64,000 nucleotides of DNA, from the NCBI RefSeq assembly GCF_003711205.1, contig NZ_CP031013.1, forward strand, positions 930,001 to 994,000, read 5' to 3'. Positions 40,528 through 50,299 of the stretch are shown here, piece after piece. Position numbers and translations under genes: made by a program. The notes under the pieces were generated by a model that was not told the origin of the DNA, made no database searches, and saw only the letters and a list, made by a program, of their open reading frames with translations. Within the stretch, counting starts at the first letter, position 1; each line of letters starts with the position of its first letter. This DNA comes from Polaromonas sp. SP1 (lineage in GTDB: Bacteria; Pseudomonadota; Gammaproteobacteria; Burkholderiales; Burkholderiaceae_C).

Positions 40528-41715
40528 ATGGACATCCCTGCCACCTCCCTCTCAAGGCGCCGGCTGGTGCTCGGAACCGCCGCGGCCGCGGTTCTGGGCC
40601 TGACTGGCTGCAGGGCGCGGCAACCCGTCGCCGCACCGGATCAGCCGCCCCGCACGCGCCTGCGCCTGATCGGTGAATCCCGCTTCGCGCACCGCCTGCA
40701 GTTCCAGGGCACCACGGTGGGCGGGCTCTCTGGCATTGACTATGACGCGGCCAATGACCTCTACTACCTGATCAGCGACGACGGCTCCAGCATCAACCCC
40801 GCGCGCTTCTACACCGCCCGCATCGCGCTGGGCATGGACAGCCTGGGCCCGCCCGAGTTGCTGGGCGTGACCACCTTGCGCCAGGCCGACGGCAGCGCCT
40901 ACCCTTCTTCCGCCCTGCAAGGCCGGCAGGTGCCGGACCCTGAATCCATCCGCTGGCGGGCCGGCAGCCGGACCGTGCTCTGGACGAGCGAAGGCCACGC
41001 GCTCACAGGCGCAGCGCCGGCGCTGCGTGAAACACGCCCTGACGGCACGCTGGTGCGCGAGTTTTCGCTGCCCGCGATGTTCGACTTCCAGCTCACTCAG
41101 GGCCCGCGCGGCAACCTGACGCTGGAAGGCCTGGCCCTGACGCCCGATGGAAAGACAGCCTGGCTCGCCATGGAAAACGCCTTGCGCGAGGATGGGCCCG
41201 TGCCCACGGTGCTGGCGCCGGGCGGCCCCTGCCGCTTCACGCAGATCGACCTGGCCACCGGAAAAGCCCTGCGGCAAATCGCCTATGTGCCCGACGCCAT
41301 CCCGCGCGCAGCCAGGCCGCCCACCGCCCATGCCGACAACGGCGTGGTGGAAATTTTGATGCTCGATGCCGACCGCATGCTGGTGCTGGAGCGGGCCTAC
41401 ATGGCCGGCTGGGGCCCGGACACCGGCAATTCGCTGCGCCTGTACCTGGTCGATACGCGGCAAGGTTCCGACACGCTGGCAACGCCTGTTCTGCAGCCTG
41501 GCGCCTACCGTGCGGTCGACAAAACCCTGATGGCCGACTTTTCCGCCTTCACCGGCCCGGGCGCCGGCCCCCGGCTGGAGCGCCTGGACAACACCGAGGG
41601 CATGGCCTGGGGCCCGGTGCTGCCGAACGGAAATCGCAGCCTGGTCTTCATTAGCGACGACAATTTCAGTTCCCGGCAAATCAGCCAGTGGCTGGCCTTT
41701 GAATTTTTGGACTGA
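40528..41715 (+). CDS. Esterase-like/phytase-like beta-propeller lipoprotein
   Basis: A 395-residue exported protein. The N-terminus LSRRRLVLGTAAAAVLGLTGC carries both a twin-arginine-like pair and a lipobox (LTGC), so it is likely a lipoprotein. The remainder matches the esterase-like activity of phytase family: QGTTVGGLSGIDYDAANDLYY, LEGLALTPDGKTAWLAMENAL and the late DNTEGMAWGP. The substrate, probably a phosphate ester, is unknown. It stands between glpK and proC with tight spacing. Confidence 0.85.
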   Translation: MDIPATSLSRRRLVLGTAAAAVLGLTGCRARQPVAAPDQPPRTRLRLIGESRFAHRLQFQGTTVGGLSGIDYDAANDLYYLISDDGSSINPARFYTARIALGMDSLGPPELLGVTTLRQADGSAYPSSALQGRQVPDPESIRWRAGSRTVLWTSEGHALTGAAPALRETRPDGTLVREFSLPAMFDFQLTQGPRGNLTLEGLALTPDGKTAWLAMENALREDGPVPTVLAPGGPCRFTQIDLATGKALRQIAYVPDAIPRAARPPTAHADNGVVEILMLDADRMLVLERAYMAGWGPDTGNSLRLYLVDTRQGSDTLATPVLQPGAYRAVDKTLMADFSAFTGPGAGPRLERLDNTEGMAWGPVLPNGNRSLVFISDDNFSSRQISQWLAFEFLD

Positions 41716-41721
41716 CAACGC

Positions 41722-42558
41722 ATGACTTCCACTCCCCGCGCAAGCAACGACCACATCGCCTTCATAGGCGGCGGCAACATGGCCAGCGCCATCATCGGCG
41801 GCCTGATCAAGCAGGGGCTGCCCGCCGGCCAGATCCAGGTGGTGGAGCCTTTTGCCGAGCAACGCGCCAGGCTCACGCAGCAGTTCGGTGTGCAGGTGCA
41901 TGAAGCGCCGGGCGCATCGCTGGCCGGCACCGGATTGGTGGTCTGGGCCGTCAAGCCGCAGACCTTCAAGGAGGCAGCACTGCAAACGCAGCCCCATACC
42001 CAGGCGGCGCTGCACCTGAGCGTAGCGGCCGGTGTGCGCTCCAGCAGCATCGCAAACTGGCTGGGCACCCACCGCGTGGTGCGCGCCATGCCCAACACGC
42101 CAGCGCTGGTAGGCAAGGGCATGACGGCACTGTTTGCACGCACAGCCGCCACCAACACCGACCGGCTGGCGGTCGAAAAAGTGATCAGGCCCACGGGCGA
42201 CTACCTGTGGCTGGAAGAAGAATCCCAGCTGGACGCGGTCACCGCGCTGTCCGGCTCGGGCCCGGCCTATGTGTTTTATTTCATCGAGGCGATGATCGAA
42301 GCCGGCGCCGACATGGGCCTGTCTGCGGACCAGGCGCGCCGGCTGGCGATCGGCACCTTTGTGGGCGCCTCCGCGCTGGCGCAGGCCTCCGACGAGCCCC
42401 CGCAGGAGTTGCGCGCACGGGTCACCTCCAAAGGCGGAACCACCTACGCTGCGCTGACCTCGATGGAGCAGGATCGCGTCAAGATGCAGTTCATGCGCGC
42501 CATCCACGCCGCCCGCCAGCGAGCGGCGGAGCTGGGCGACGAGTTCGGTGACACCTGA
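41722..42558 (+). CDS. proC: Pyrroline-5-carboxylate reductase
   Basis: A 278-residue NAD(P)H enzyme for the last step of proline synthesis. The Rossmann motif is IAFIGGGNMASAIIGGLIKQ. The central VVRAMPNTPALVGKGMTAL and the C-terminal VTALSGSGPAYVFYFIEAM, VTSKGGTTYAAL are the family signatures. It lies seven bp after the phytase-like gene. Confidence 0.97.
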   Translation: MTSTPRASNDHIAFIGGGNMASAIIGGLIKQGLPAGQIQVVEPFAEQRARLTQQFGVQVHEAPGASLAGTGLVVWAVKPQTFKEAALQTQPHTQAALHLSVAAGVRSSSIANWLGTHRVVRAMPNTPALVGKGMTALFARTAATNTDRLAVEKVIRPTGDYLWLEEESQLDAVTALSGSGPAYVFYFIEAMIEAGADMGLSADQARRLAIGTFVGASALAQASDEPPQELRARVTSKGGTTYAALTSMEQDRVKMQFMRAIHAARQRAAELGDEFGDT

Positions 42559-42562
42559 GGTT

Positions 42563-42622
42563 TAAGCAAAAAAAGCCTCCAGCCCAATCAACGCCTGGAC
42601 TTATAGCTATATTTTTTATAGC
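42563..42622. repeat. Extended intergenic repeat with GCTAT...ATAGC, copy 3
   Basis: GCTATATTTTTTATAGC (42606-42622) with perfect 5-bp arms, preceded by an A-run and GCCTCCAGC. This longer form resembles a repeat I have often met in Comamonadaceae intergenic regions (recalled, not searched). Confidence 0.7.
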
Positions 42623-42798
42623 AAACCATCCAAGCCCCGAAAACAGCAGGCCCGGCACAGGCCGGCACAGGGGCTGGTCAACCGCCCGGCAGGCGCAAAC
42701 GTTGAACAGGGGCGTACGTGCAGCCTGTCTTGAACCACACGGTGTGGCAAACCCCGGCAGCAGTCGCGTTACAACTTTTCTAACATCCGGAGCTTCAC

Positions 42799-43026
42799 AT
42801 GAACAAACTTCTGTCCACCCTCATCAGCGCCGCCGTCCTCGCCATGCCCCTGGCCGTGATCTCCACGCAGGCATCGGCCCAAACCGGCGCTCCCGCCGCT
42901 GCACCAGCAGCTGCACCCGCAGCAGCCCCTGCCGCTGCCCCTGAGAAAAAAGCCGCCGCCCCTGCCAAGGCAAAAGCCAAGAAGGCCAAGCACAAGGCTA
43001 AAGCCAAGGCCAAGAAAGCCGTCTGA
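42799..43026 (+). CDS. Small exported Ala/Pro/Lys-rich protein
   Basis: A 75-residue protein with a signal peptide (MNKLLSTLISAAVLAMPLAV, cleavage near SAQT). The mature part is about 47 residues made of AAPAAAP repeats followed by a lysine/alanine tail (KAKAKKAKHKAKAKAKKAV). It is strongly basic. No enzyme function is plausible; binding to DNA, envelope polymers or acid protection are possibilities for such proteins. A clear terminator follows. Confidence 0.75.
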   Translation: MNKLLSTLISAAVLAMPLAVISTQASAQTGAPAAAPAAAPAAAPAAAPEKKAAAPAKAKAKKAKHKAKAKAKKAV

Positions 43027-43042
43027 TCACACCGACGCAAAC

Positions 43043-43071
43043 AAAAAAGCCCGCCAAGTGCGGGCTTTTTT
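43043..43071. terminator. Bidirectional terminator between the Ala/Lys-rich gene and ubiA
   Basis: A-run, GCCCGC (43049-43054), 5-base loop, GCGGGC (43060-43065) and T-run. It serves the plus gene and also ubiA, whose stop is at 43091. Confidence 0.9.
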
Positions 43072-43090
43072 CATGGGCGGTCGTTTCGGG

Positions 43091-44008
43091 TCATCGGCCC
43101 AGGTAAGACAACGCGATCCCCGCAAATACCGTAAACCCCAGCCAGTGGTTCAGGCGAAACGCCTTGAAGCAGTCTTCGCGTTCCCGCTTGCGGATCAGCC
43201 AGCCATGCCACAGCGCCTGCGCCAAAGCCGCGCCCAACGCTATCAAATAGATAGCTGACTGCACAATACCAGCAAGGGCCCAGGCCCAAATCGACACATA
43301 AAACAGGTAGCAGAGCATAACCGCCGCCACATCAAAACGCCCCAGGGTGATGGCCGAGGTTTTCATGCCGATCTTCAGGTCGTCGTCGCGGTCCACCATG
43401 GCGTATTCGGTGTCGTAGGCAATCACCCAGAACAGGTTGCCCAGCAGCAGCACCCAGGCCAGCAGCGGCACACGCGACTGGACAGCCGCAAACGCCATCG
43501 GAATGCCGAAGCTGAACGCCACGCCCAGCACCGCCTGCGGCATGGAGACATAGCGCTTGGCATACGGGTACACCAGCGTGACGGCCAGCGCGGCAAACGA
43601 CCAGGCGATGGTGACGGTGTTGGTGGTGAGCACCAGCCCGAAAGCCAGCAGCGCCAGCACGGCGCCGACGACAAGCGCCTCGCGCACCGACACCGCGCCA
43701 CTCGTCACCGGCCGCTGGGCCGTGCGCTTGACGTGGCGGTCAAACTCCCGGTCGGCCACGTCGTTGATGCAGCAGCCCGCGCTGCGCATCAGGATGGTTC
43801 CGAGGGTGAACACCGCCACCAGGTGCCAACCCGGAAAGCCGTGCGAGGCGACCCACAGCGCCGACAACGTAGGCCACAGCAGCAGCAACCAGCCCGCCGG
43901 ACGGTTCCAGCGGATCAGTTGCAGGTAGAGATCGAGTTTTTGCTTCAGCAAGCCGGAAGGCTCATCAGTCTTCAAGCAGCGAACGCAGCATCCAGGCCGT
44001 TTGCTCAT
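43091..44008 (-). CDS. ubiA: 4-Hydroxybenzoate octaprenyltransferase
   Basis: An integral-membrane prenyltransferase of ubiquinone synthesis with about eight to nine hydrophobic helices. The two aspartate motifs are [17 protein letters not shown] and [18 protein letters not shown], both intact. The outer ATG at 44008 gives 305 residues but overlaps dps by 44 bases and has no ribosome site; TTG codons at 43975 or 43951 are likelier starts and leave the catalytic part unchanged. A GCTAT repeat copy lies in frame at 43239-43255. Confidence 0.93.
   Translation of the reverse strand: MSKRPGCCVRCLKTDEPSGLLKQKLDLYLQLIRWNRPAGWLLLLWPTLSALWVASHGFPGWHLVAVFTLGTILMRSAGCCINDVADREFDRHVKRTAQRPVTSGAVSVREALVVGAVLALLAFGLVLTTNTVTIAWSFAALAVTLVYPYAKRYVSMPQAVLGVAFSFGIPMAFAAVQSRVPLLAWVLLLGNLFWVIAYDTEYAMVDRDDDLKIGMKTSAITLGRFDVAAVMLCYLFYVSIWAWALAGIVQSAIYLIALGAALAQALWHGWLIRKREREDCFKAFRLNHWLGFTVFAGIALSYLGR
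43239..43255. repeat. 17-bp GCTATCAAATAGATAGC palindrome, copy 4 (inside ubiA)
   Basis: A perfect-arm copy within the C-terminal part of ubiA. In the ubiA frame it encodes AIYLIA within a membrane helix. Confidence 0.8.
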
Positions 44009-44465
44009 GCACCGTCAGGCGCTGCGTCAGCAAATCGGCCGTCGGCTCGTCGTTCGCCTTGTCGGCCAGCGGGAACAGTTCCCGTGCCGTACGCGCCACG
44101 GCTTCATGGCCCTGCACCAGGATGCGCACCATCTCCAGCGCCTTGGGCGGCACTACGGGCACATCGGGGATGGAAGCCAGCTTGCTGAATTGCGCGTAAG
44201 AGCCGGGCGCCGGGTGGCCCAGCGAGCGGATGCGTTCTGCCACCGGGTCGACCGCGGCCCACAGCTCGGTGTACTGCGTCATGAACATCAGGTGCAGCGT
44301 GTTGAACATCGGGCCCGTCACATTCCAGTGAAAGTTGTGGGTGGTGAGGTAGAGCGTGTAGGTGTCGGCCAGCAGGCGGCTCAGGCCCTTGGCGATCGCT
44401 GCGCGGTCTTTTTCACTGATGCCGATGTTGATGGAAGGTGCCGATTTGCTTGATGCCTTGGCCAT
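43965..44465 (-). CDS. dps: Dps/ferritin-like DNA-protection protein
   Basis: A 166-residue Dps. The ferroxidase residues appear in [18 protein letters not shown] and the following [20 protein letters not shown]. It forms a dodecamer that oxidises iron with peroxide and protects DNA. The N-terminus is Lys/Ser-rich ([11 protein letters not shown]). It follows oxyR on the same strand, an arrangement known from Burkholderia, and has its own promoter candidate. Confidence 0.96.
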   Translation of the reverse strand: MAKASSKSAPSINIGISEKDRAAIAKGLSRLLADTYTLYLTTHNFHWNVTGPMFNTLHLMFMTQYTELWAAVDPVAERIRSLGHPAPGSYAQFSKLASIPDVPVVPPKALEMVRILVQGHEAVARTARELFPLADKANDEPTADLLTQRLTVHEQTAWMLRSLLED

Positions 44466-44496
44466 GGTGTTTCCTTTTTTAAAAAATCAGGTTTTA

Positions 44497-44525
44497 ACTT
44501 TACGAAATCAGGGTGAAGGCGGCAA
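44497..44525 (-). promoter_or_regulatory. Candidate dps promoter
   Basis: On the minus strand TTGCCG (44520-44525), 17 bp and TAAAGT (44497-44502) lie between oxyR and dps. The -35 is weak, consistent with activation by OxyR. Confidence 0.5.
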
Positions 44526-44556
44526 CAGCCGCACGCAATACCCGCCATAGGCGACG

Positions 44557-45564
44557 TCACGACAGGCGATGGACGCCAGGCAGTTCGCACGCATAGATGG
44601 CATTGCGCAGCGCGGCGATGGCCTCGTAGCGGGTAAAACTGCGCCGCCACGCCAGCACCACGCGCCGGCTCGGCACATCGCCTTCGAAGGGCAGGTATTT
44701 GATGAACGAGGGCTGCTCCGCCGCCACTTTGTTGCGGCTTTCTGCGGGCTTTCCTTTGGCGGATTTCGCGGGCTTTGCGGCCGCGGCCTGCTCTGCAAGC
44801 GCCTCTTTGGGCACACCCAGGCGCGGCACCAGCGTAATGCCCATGCCCGCGGCCACCATGTGCTTGATGGTTTCCAGCGACGAGCCTTCAAAGCTCTTGC
44901 TGATGCCCTCGGCACTGCTGGAAAAGCGCGCAAATTCGGGGCAGACCTCGAGCACGTGGTCCCGGAAGCAATGGCCGGTACCCAGCAGCAGCATGGTTTC
45001 TTTCTTGAGCTCCTCGGCCGTCACGCTTTTGCGCGCAGCCAGCGGGTGGGCGCTGGGCACTGCCGCCATGAAGGGTTCGTCGTAAAGGGGCGCGATCGCC
45101 AGGTTGGTATCCGGAAAGGGTTCGGCCAGGATGGCGCAGTCGATCTCGCCGGTGCGCAGCTCTTCAAGCAGCTTGACGGTGAAGTTTTCCTGCAGCATGA
45201 GCGGCATCTGCGGCGTGTGCGCGATCGCCTGGCGCACCAGGTCGGGCAGCAAATAAGGGCCAATGGTGTAGATCACGCCCAGGCGCAAGGCGCCGGCCAG
45301 CGGGTCCTTGCCGCGTTTGGCGATTTCACGGATGTTGTCAGCCTGCTCAAGCACGCTCTGCGCCTGGCGCACGATTTCTTCCCCCAGCGGCGTGACGGTG
45401 ATTTCGTTGGCGTTGCGCTCAAAGAGCTTGACCTGCAGCTCTTCTTCCAGTTTCTTGATGGCCACGCTGAGCGTGGGCTGCGAAACGTGGCAAGCATCGG
45501 CGCCCTTGCCGAAATGCTTTTCGCGGGCCACAGCGACGATGTATTTGAGTTCGGTCAGCGTCAT
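44557..45564 (-). CDS. oxyR: LysR-family peroxide sensor OxyR
   Basis: A 335-residue OxyR. The helix-turn-helix is HFGKGADACHVSQPTLSVAI. The redox cysteines are Cys199 (GTGHCFRD) and Cys208 (EVCPEF), at the same numbers as in E. coli. An Ala/Lys/Glu-rich insertion of about 30 residues (256-285, EALAEQAAAAKPAKSAKGKP) interrupts the C-terminal domain, making it longer than the usual 305-320. It is flanked by recG upstream and dps downstream on the same strand. Confidence 0.96.
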   Translation of the reverse strand: MTLTELKYIVAVAREKHFGKGADACHVSQPTLSVAIKKLEEELQVKLFERNANEITVTPLGEEIVRQAQSVLEQADNIREIAKRGKDPLAGALRLGVIYTIGPYLLPDLVRQAIAHTPQMPLMLQENFTVKLLEELRTGEIDCAILAEPFPDTNLAIAPLYDEPFMAAVPSAHPLAARKSVTAEELKKETMLLLGTGHCFRDHVLEVCPEFARFSSSAEGISKSFEGSSLETIKHMVAAGMGITLVPRLGVPKEALAEQAAAAKPAKSAKGKPAESRNKVAAEQPSFIKYLPFEGDVPSRRVVLAWRRSFTRYEAIAALRNAIYACELPGVHRLS

Positions 45565-45611
45565 GGGCTTATTGTGCTGCTTTTCTCGCTTGCCGTATCA
45601 CCCTGCAGGGC

Positions 45612-47762
45612 TCATGCCTTCAGGTAGTCGGCTTTTCCGCCCAGCCAGCGCAAGATGTGGCGGTGAGCCAGCTCTGCATGCTGGTCCAGCATGGTGGGCG
45701 CCAGGCTGCGCGCCCAGGCCAGCAGCGCTGCGTCGGTTTCAAGGTCGGCAAAGCGCAGCAGCGGCGCGCCCGACTGCCGCGCGCCCAGGAATTCGCCGGG
45801 GCCGCGGATTTCCAGGTCGCGCCGGGCGATTTCAAAGCCGTCGTTGGTTTGCGCCATGGCCTTGAGGCGTTCACGTGCCATCTCACCCAACCGCGAAGCT
45901 TCACCGGTCGAATACAGCAGCACACAGGCTGACGCGGCCGCGCCGCGCCCGACCCGGCCGCGCAGCTGGTGCAGCTGGCTCAGGCCAAAACGCTCGGCGT
46001 GCTCGATCACCATCAGCGAGGCGTTGGGAACGTCCACACCGACCTCAATCACGGTGGTGCTGACCAGCACGCCCATGACCCCGCTGGTGAACAAGGCCAT
46101 CACGGCTTTTTTCTCGGCCACCGGCATGCGCGAATGCAAAAGCCCGACCATCACGCCGGGCAAGGCCGCGCTCAAGGCTTCATGCGTCTGCGTGGCGTTG
46201 ACGAGGTCGATGGATTCGCTTTCTTCAATCAGCGGGCAGACCCAGTAAATCTGCCGGCCCTCGGCGAGCTGGCCGCGTATTCGCGTGATGACTTCGTCGC
46301 GCCGCGTGTCGCTGACCAGCTTGGTGACGATGGGCGTGCGGCCGGGCGGCAGCTCGTCGATGGTCGAGACGTCCAGGTCGGCGTAGTAACTCATGGCCAG
46401 GGTACGCGGGATGGGCGTGGCGGTCATCATGAGCAGGTGCGGCTCTTCGCCGCCTTCGGTCATCTTGCTGCGCAGGGCCAGCCGCTGCGCCACGCCGAAG
46501 CGGTGCTGCTCGTCAATGATGGCCAGCGCCAGGTTTTTGAACTTCACCTTGTCCTGGATCACGGCGTGCGTGCCAATGACCAGGCCGGCGGCGCCACTTT
46601 CAATCAGCGCCAGCATCTCGCGCCGCTCTTTGGTCTTCTGGCTGCCGGTCAGCCAGGCGGTCTTGATGCCCAGCGGCTCCAGCCAGCCGATCAGCTTGCT
46701 GAAGTGCTGCTCGGCCAGGATTTCGGTGGGCGCCATCAAGGCGCACTGCCAGCCCGCGTCGATGCAGCGGGCCGCGGCCAGCGCCGCCACCACGGTTTTG
46801 CCGGCGCCCACATCGCCCTGCAGCAAGCGGTGCATGGGGATGTTTTTTTTCAGGTCCGCTTCAATCTCGCGGCACACACGCTGCTGCGCGGCCGTGAGGC
46901 GAAACGGCAGGCGTTCGAGCAACTGCTCCTCCAGCGTGCACTGCGTGCCGCGCATGGCGGGGCCGTCCAGCGCCGGCGCGCGCATGGCCGCGCGTATGCG
47001 CCTGGCCTGCAATTGCGACAGCTGCTGGGCCAGCAACTCCTCGGCCTTGAGGCGCTGCCAGGCCGGGTGGCTGCGGTCTTCCAGCGTAGACAGAGCCACG
47101 TCCGGCGTCGGGTGGTGCAAAAACTGTAGCGCCTGGCGTAGATTCCATGCGGGCTGCGGCATGTTTTTGCTTAAAACTTCGGCGGGAATCGTTTCGCGCA
47201 AATCGGCCCGCGCCAGCCCGCTGAGCACCGCCTTGCGCAGGTAGTTCTGCGGCAGGCCGGCCGCCGTGGGGTACACCGGCGTCAGCGCACCGGGCAACTC
47301 GCCGCCCGCCAGCCGGAAGGCCGGGTGGATCATTTCGCGGGCCACAAAGCCGCCGCGGATCTCGCCGCGCACCCGCACGCGCGCGCCCACGCTCAGGGTT
47401 TTCTGGTGAGCCGGGTAGAAGTTGATGAACCGCAGCACGCAGCTGCCGCTGCCGTCGTCCACTGTCACGCGCAGCTGGCGGCGCGGGCGAAAGGCGATGT
47501 CGCTGTGCGTCACCACCCCCTCGATCTGCACCAGGTCGCCGTCACGGGCATCGGCCAGCCGCACGATGCGGGTTTCGTCCTCGTAACGCAGGGGCAGGTG
47601 CAGCGCCAGGTCGATGTCGCGGCGCAGGCCCATTTTCTCGAGCGCTTTTTGCGCGGGGGATTTGGGCGGGGCTTTTTCAAGCTGCGCGCGGGGCGCGGCC
47701 TTGTCCCCGGCCGTGGCCTCGGGTGGGATGGCTTTTCTGGAGGAGGCACCGGGAGGCGACAT
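45612..47762 (-). CDS. recG: ATP-dependent DNA helicase RecG
   Basis: A 716-residue branch-migration helicase that remodels stalled forks. The N-terminal wedge OB-domain leads to Walker A LLQGDVGAGKTVVAALA, the DEQH box LAIIDEQHRFGVAQ, motif III MTATPIPRTLAMSYYADLDV and motif VI HQLRGRVGRG. An N-terminal Lys/Ala/Pro-rich extension of about 35 residues precedes the conserved part. It is 47 bp upstream of oxyR. Confidence 0.97.
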   Translation of the reverse strand: MSPPGASSRKAIPPEATAGDKAAPRAQLEKAPPKSPAQKALEKMGLRRDIDLALHLPLRYEDETRIVRLADARDGDLVQIEGVVTHSDIAFRPRRQLRVTVDDGSGSCVLRFINFYPAHQKTLSVGARVRVRGEIRGGFVAREMIHPAFRLAGGELPGALTPVYPTAAGLPQNYLRKAVLSGLARADLRETIPAEVLSKNMPQPAWNLRQALQFLHHPTPDVALSTLEDRSHPAWQRLKAEELLAQQLSQLQARRIRAAMRAPALDGPAMRGTQCTLEEQLLERLPFRLTAAQQRVCREIEADLKKNIPMHRLLQGDVGAGKTVVAALAAARCIDAGWQCALMAPTEILAEQHFSKLIGWLEPLGIKTAWLTGSQKTKERREMLALIESGAAGLVIGTHAVIQDKVKFKNLALAIIDEQHRFGVAQRLALRSKMTEGGEEPHLLMMTATPIPRTLAMSYYADLDVSTIDELPPGRTPIVTKLVSDTRRDEVITRIRGQLAEGRQIYWVCPLIEESESIDLVNATQTHEALSAALPGVMVGLLHSRMPVAEKKAVMALFTSGVMGVLVSTTVIEVGVDVPNASLMVIEHAERFGLSQLHQLRGRVGRGAAASACVLLYSTGEASRLGEMARERLKAMAQTNDGFEIARRDLEIRGPGEFLGARQSGAPLLRFADLETDAALLAWARSLAPTMLDQHAELAHRHILRWLGGKADYLKA

Positions 47763-48016
47763 GGGACAATTGTGCCGTCAACCTGGAACCCGCAGTTGAC
47801 CGCTTTCCAACCTCTCAGAATCCGCTTGAATACCGTCATCCATCCTTCGCTGGCACTCAGCTTGTGCAAAAAAACGCTATGCACCCGATTGCACCACCCG
47901 CACAGCACCATGCGGCGTTGCTCCGCCTTGTGGGCAACAGCCCACAGCGTTGTCGCGCCTTGCCCGGCGCAGCGCGGGCGGCACACTCGAGCGCATACAA
48001 CTACGGTTTCTAGGTC

Positions 48017-49078
48017 ATGAAGCCCCATTTCACCCTCAGCGATTTTGATTTCACGCTGCCCGAAGAACTCATCGCCCAACACCCCGCCGCGCAGCGCAGC
48101 GCCTCGCGCCTGCTCGACGGCCGGGAAGCCCTGGCGGTAGACGGCCGGTTCACCGAACTCCCCGGCCTGTTGCAACCAGGCGACCTGCTGGTGTTCAACG
48201 ACACCAAAGTCGTCAAGGCGCGGCTCTTCGGCCAGAAGGCCAGCGGCGGCAAACTCGAGCTGCTGATCGAGCGGGTGCTGTCGCCGCATGCGGATGCCGG
48301 CCATGAAGTCGCCGCCCACATGAAGGTCAGCAAAAAACCCCTGCCGGGTGCGGTGCTGCAAATGGACGGCGGTTTTACCGCCACCCTGCTGGGCCGCTGG
48401 CCCGAAGAGAGCGGGCCGCTTTACCGCTTTCGCCTGAGCAGCGACCCCTATGCGCTGATGGCCCAGCACGGCCACGTGCCGCTGCCGCCCTACATCACCC
48501 ACACCGATTCCGCCGACGACGAGCAGCGCTACCAGACGGTGTTTGCCAAAAACCCCGGCGCCGTGGCCGCGCCCACCGCCGCGCTGCATTTCGACGAGGC
48601 GGTGCTGGCCGAACTCGAGGCGCGCGGCATCCAGCGCGCCAGCGTGACCCTGCATGTGGGGGCGGGCACCTTCCAGCCCGTCAAGGCCGAGAACATCGCC
48701 GACCACACCATGCATTTCGAGCGCTTTGAGGTGCCCCTGGCCACGCAGCAGGCGATTGCCGCCTGCAAGGCGCGGGGCGGACGGGTGGTGGCCGTGGGCA
48801 CCACCACCGTGCGGGCGCTGGAGTCGCATGCCAAATTCGGCCCCGAGTGCAACGACACCAACATCTTCATCACCCCGGGCTTTGAATTTGCCGTGGTCGA
48901 CCTGCTGCTGACCAACTTCCACCTGCCCAAAAGCACCTTGATGATGCTGGTCAGCGCGTTTTCGGGGTATGAACACATCATGGCGCTGTACCAACACGCG
49001 ATTGAGCAGCGCTACCGCTTTTTCAGCTATGGCGACAGCATGTTGCTGGCCCGCAAAACCCCTCTGATACGCCCGTGA
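48017..49078 (+). CDS. queA: S-adenosylmethionine:tRNA ribosyltransferase-isomerase
   Basis: A 353-residue QueA that builds epoxyqueuosine on tRNA. The N-terminus [20 protein letters not shown] and the motifs [37 protein letters not shown] and [20 protein letters not shown] are diagnostic. It is followed by tgt 53 bp downstream, the usual partner. The 254-bp gap before it, back to recG, shows no other gene. Confidence 0.98.
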   Translation: MKPHFTLSDFDFTLPEELIAQHPAAQRSASRLLDGREALAVDGRFTELPGLLQPGDLLVFNDTKVVKARLFGQKASGGKLELLIERVLSPHADAGHEVAAHMKVSKKPLPGAVLQMDGGFTATLLGRWPEESGPLYRFRLSSDPYALMAQHGHVPLPPYITHTDSADDEQRYQTVFAKNPGAVAAPTAALHFDEAVLAELEARGIQRASVTLHVGAGTFQPVKAENIADHTMHFERFEVPLATQQAIAACKARGGRVVAVGTTTVRALESHAKFGPECNDTNIFITPGFEFAVVDLLLTNFHLPKSTLMMLVSAFSGYEHIMALYQHAIEQRYRFFSYGDSMLLARKTPLIRP

Positions 49079-49089
49079 GGCGCGCCTGA

Positions 49090-50295
<1,206 letters not shown>

Positions 50296-50299
50296 CGAC

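Noticed and set aside
40552-42507. 651-residue minus-strand frame opposite the phytase-like gene and proC
   Set aside because: Covers two real plus-strand genes and shows no recognisable domain.
47763-48016. Small plus-strand frames between recG and queA
   Set aside because: They continue antisense into recG and lack family features; the gap probably holds divergent promoters.
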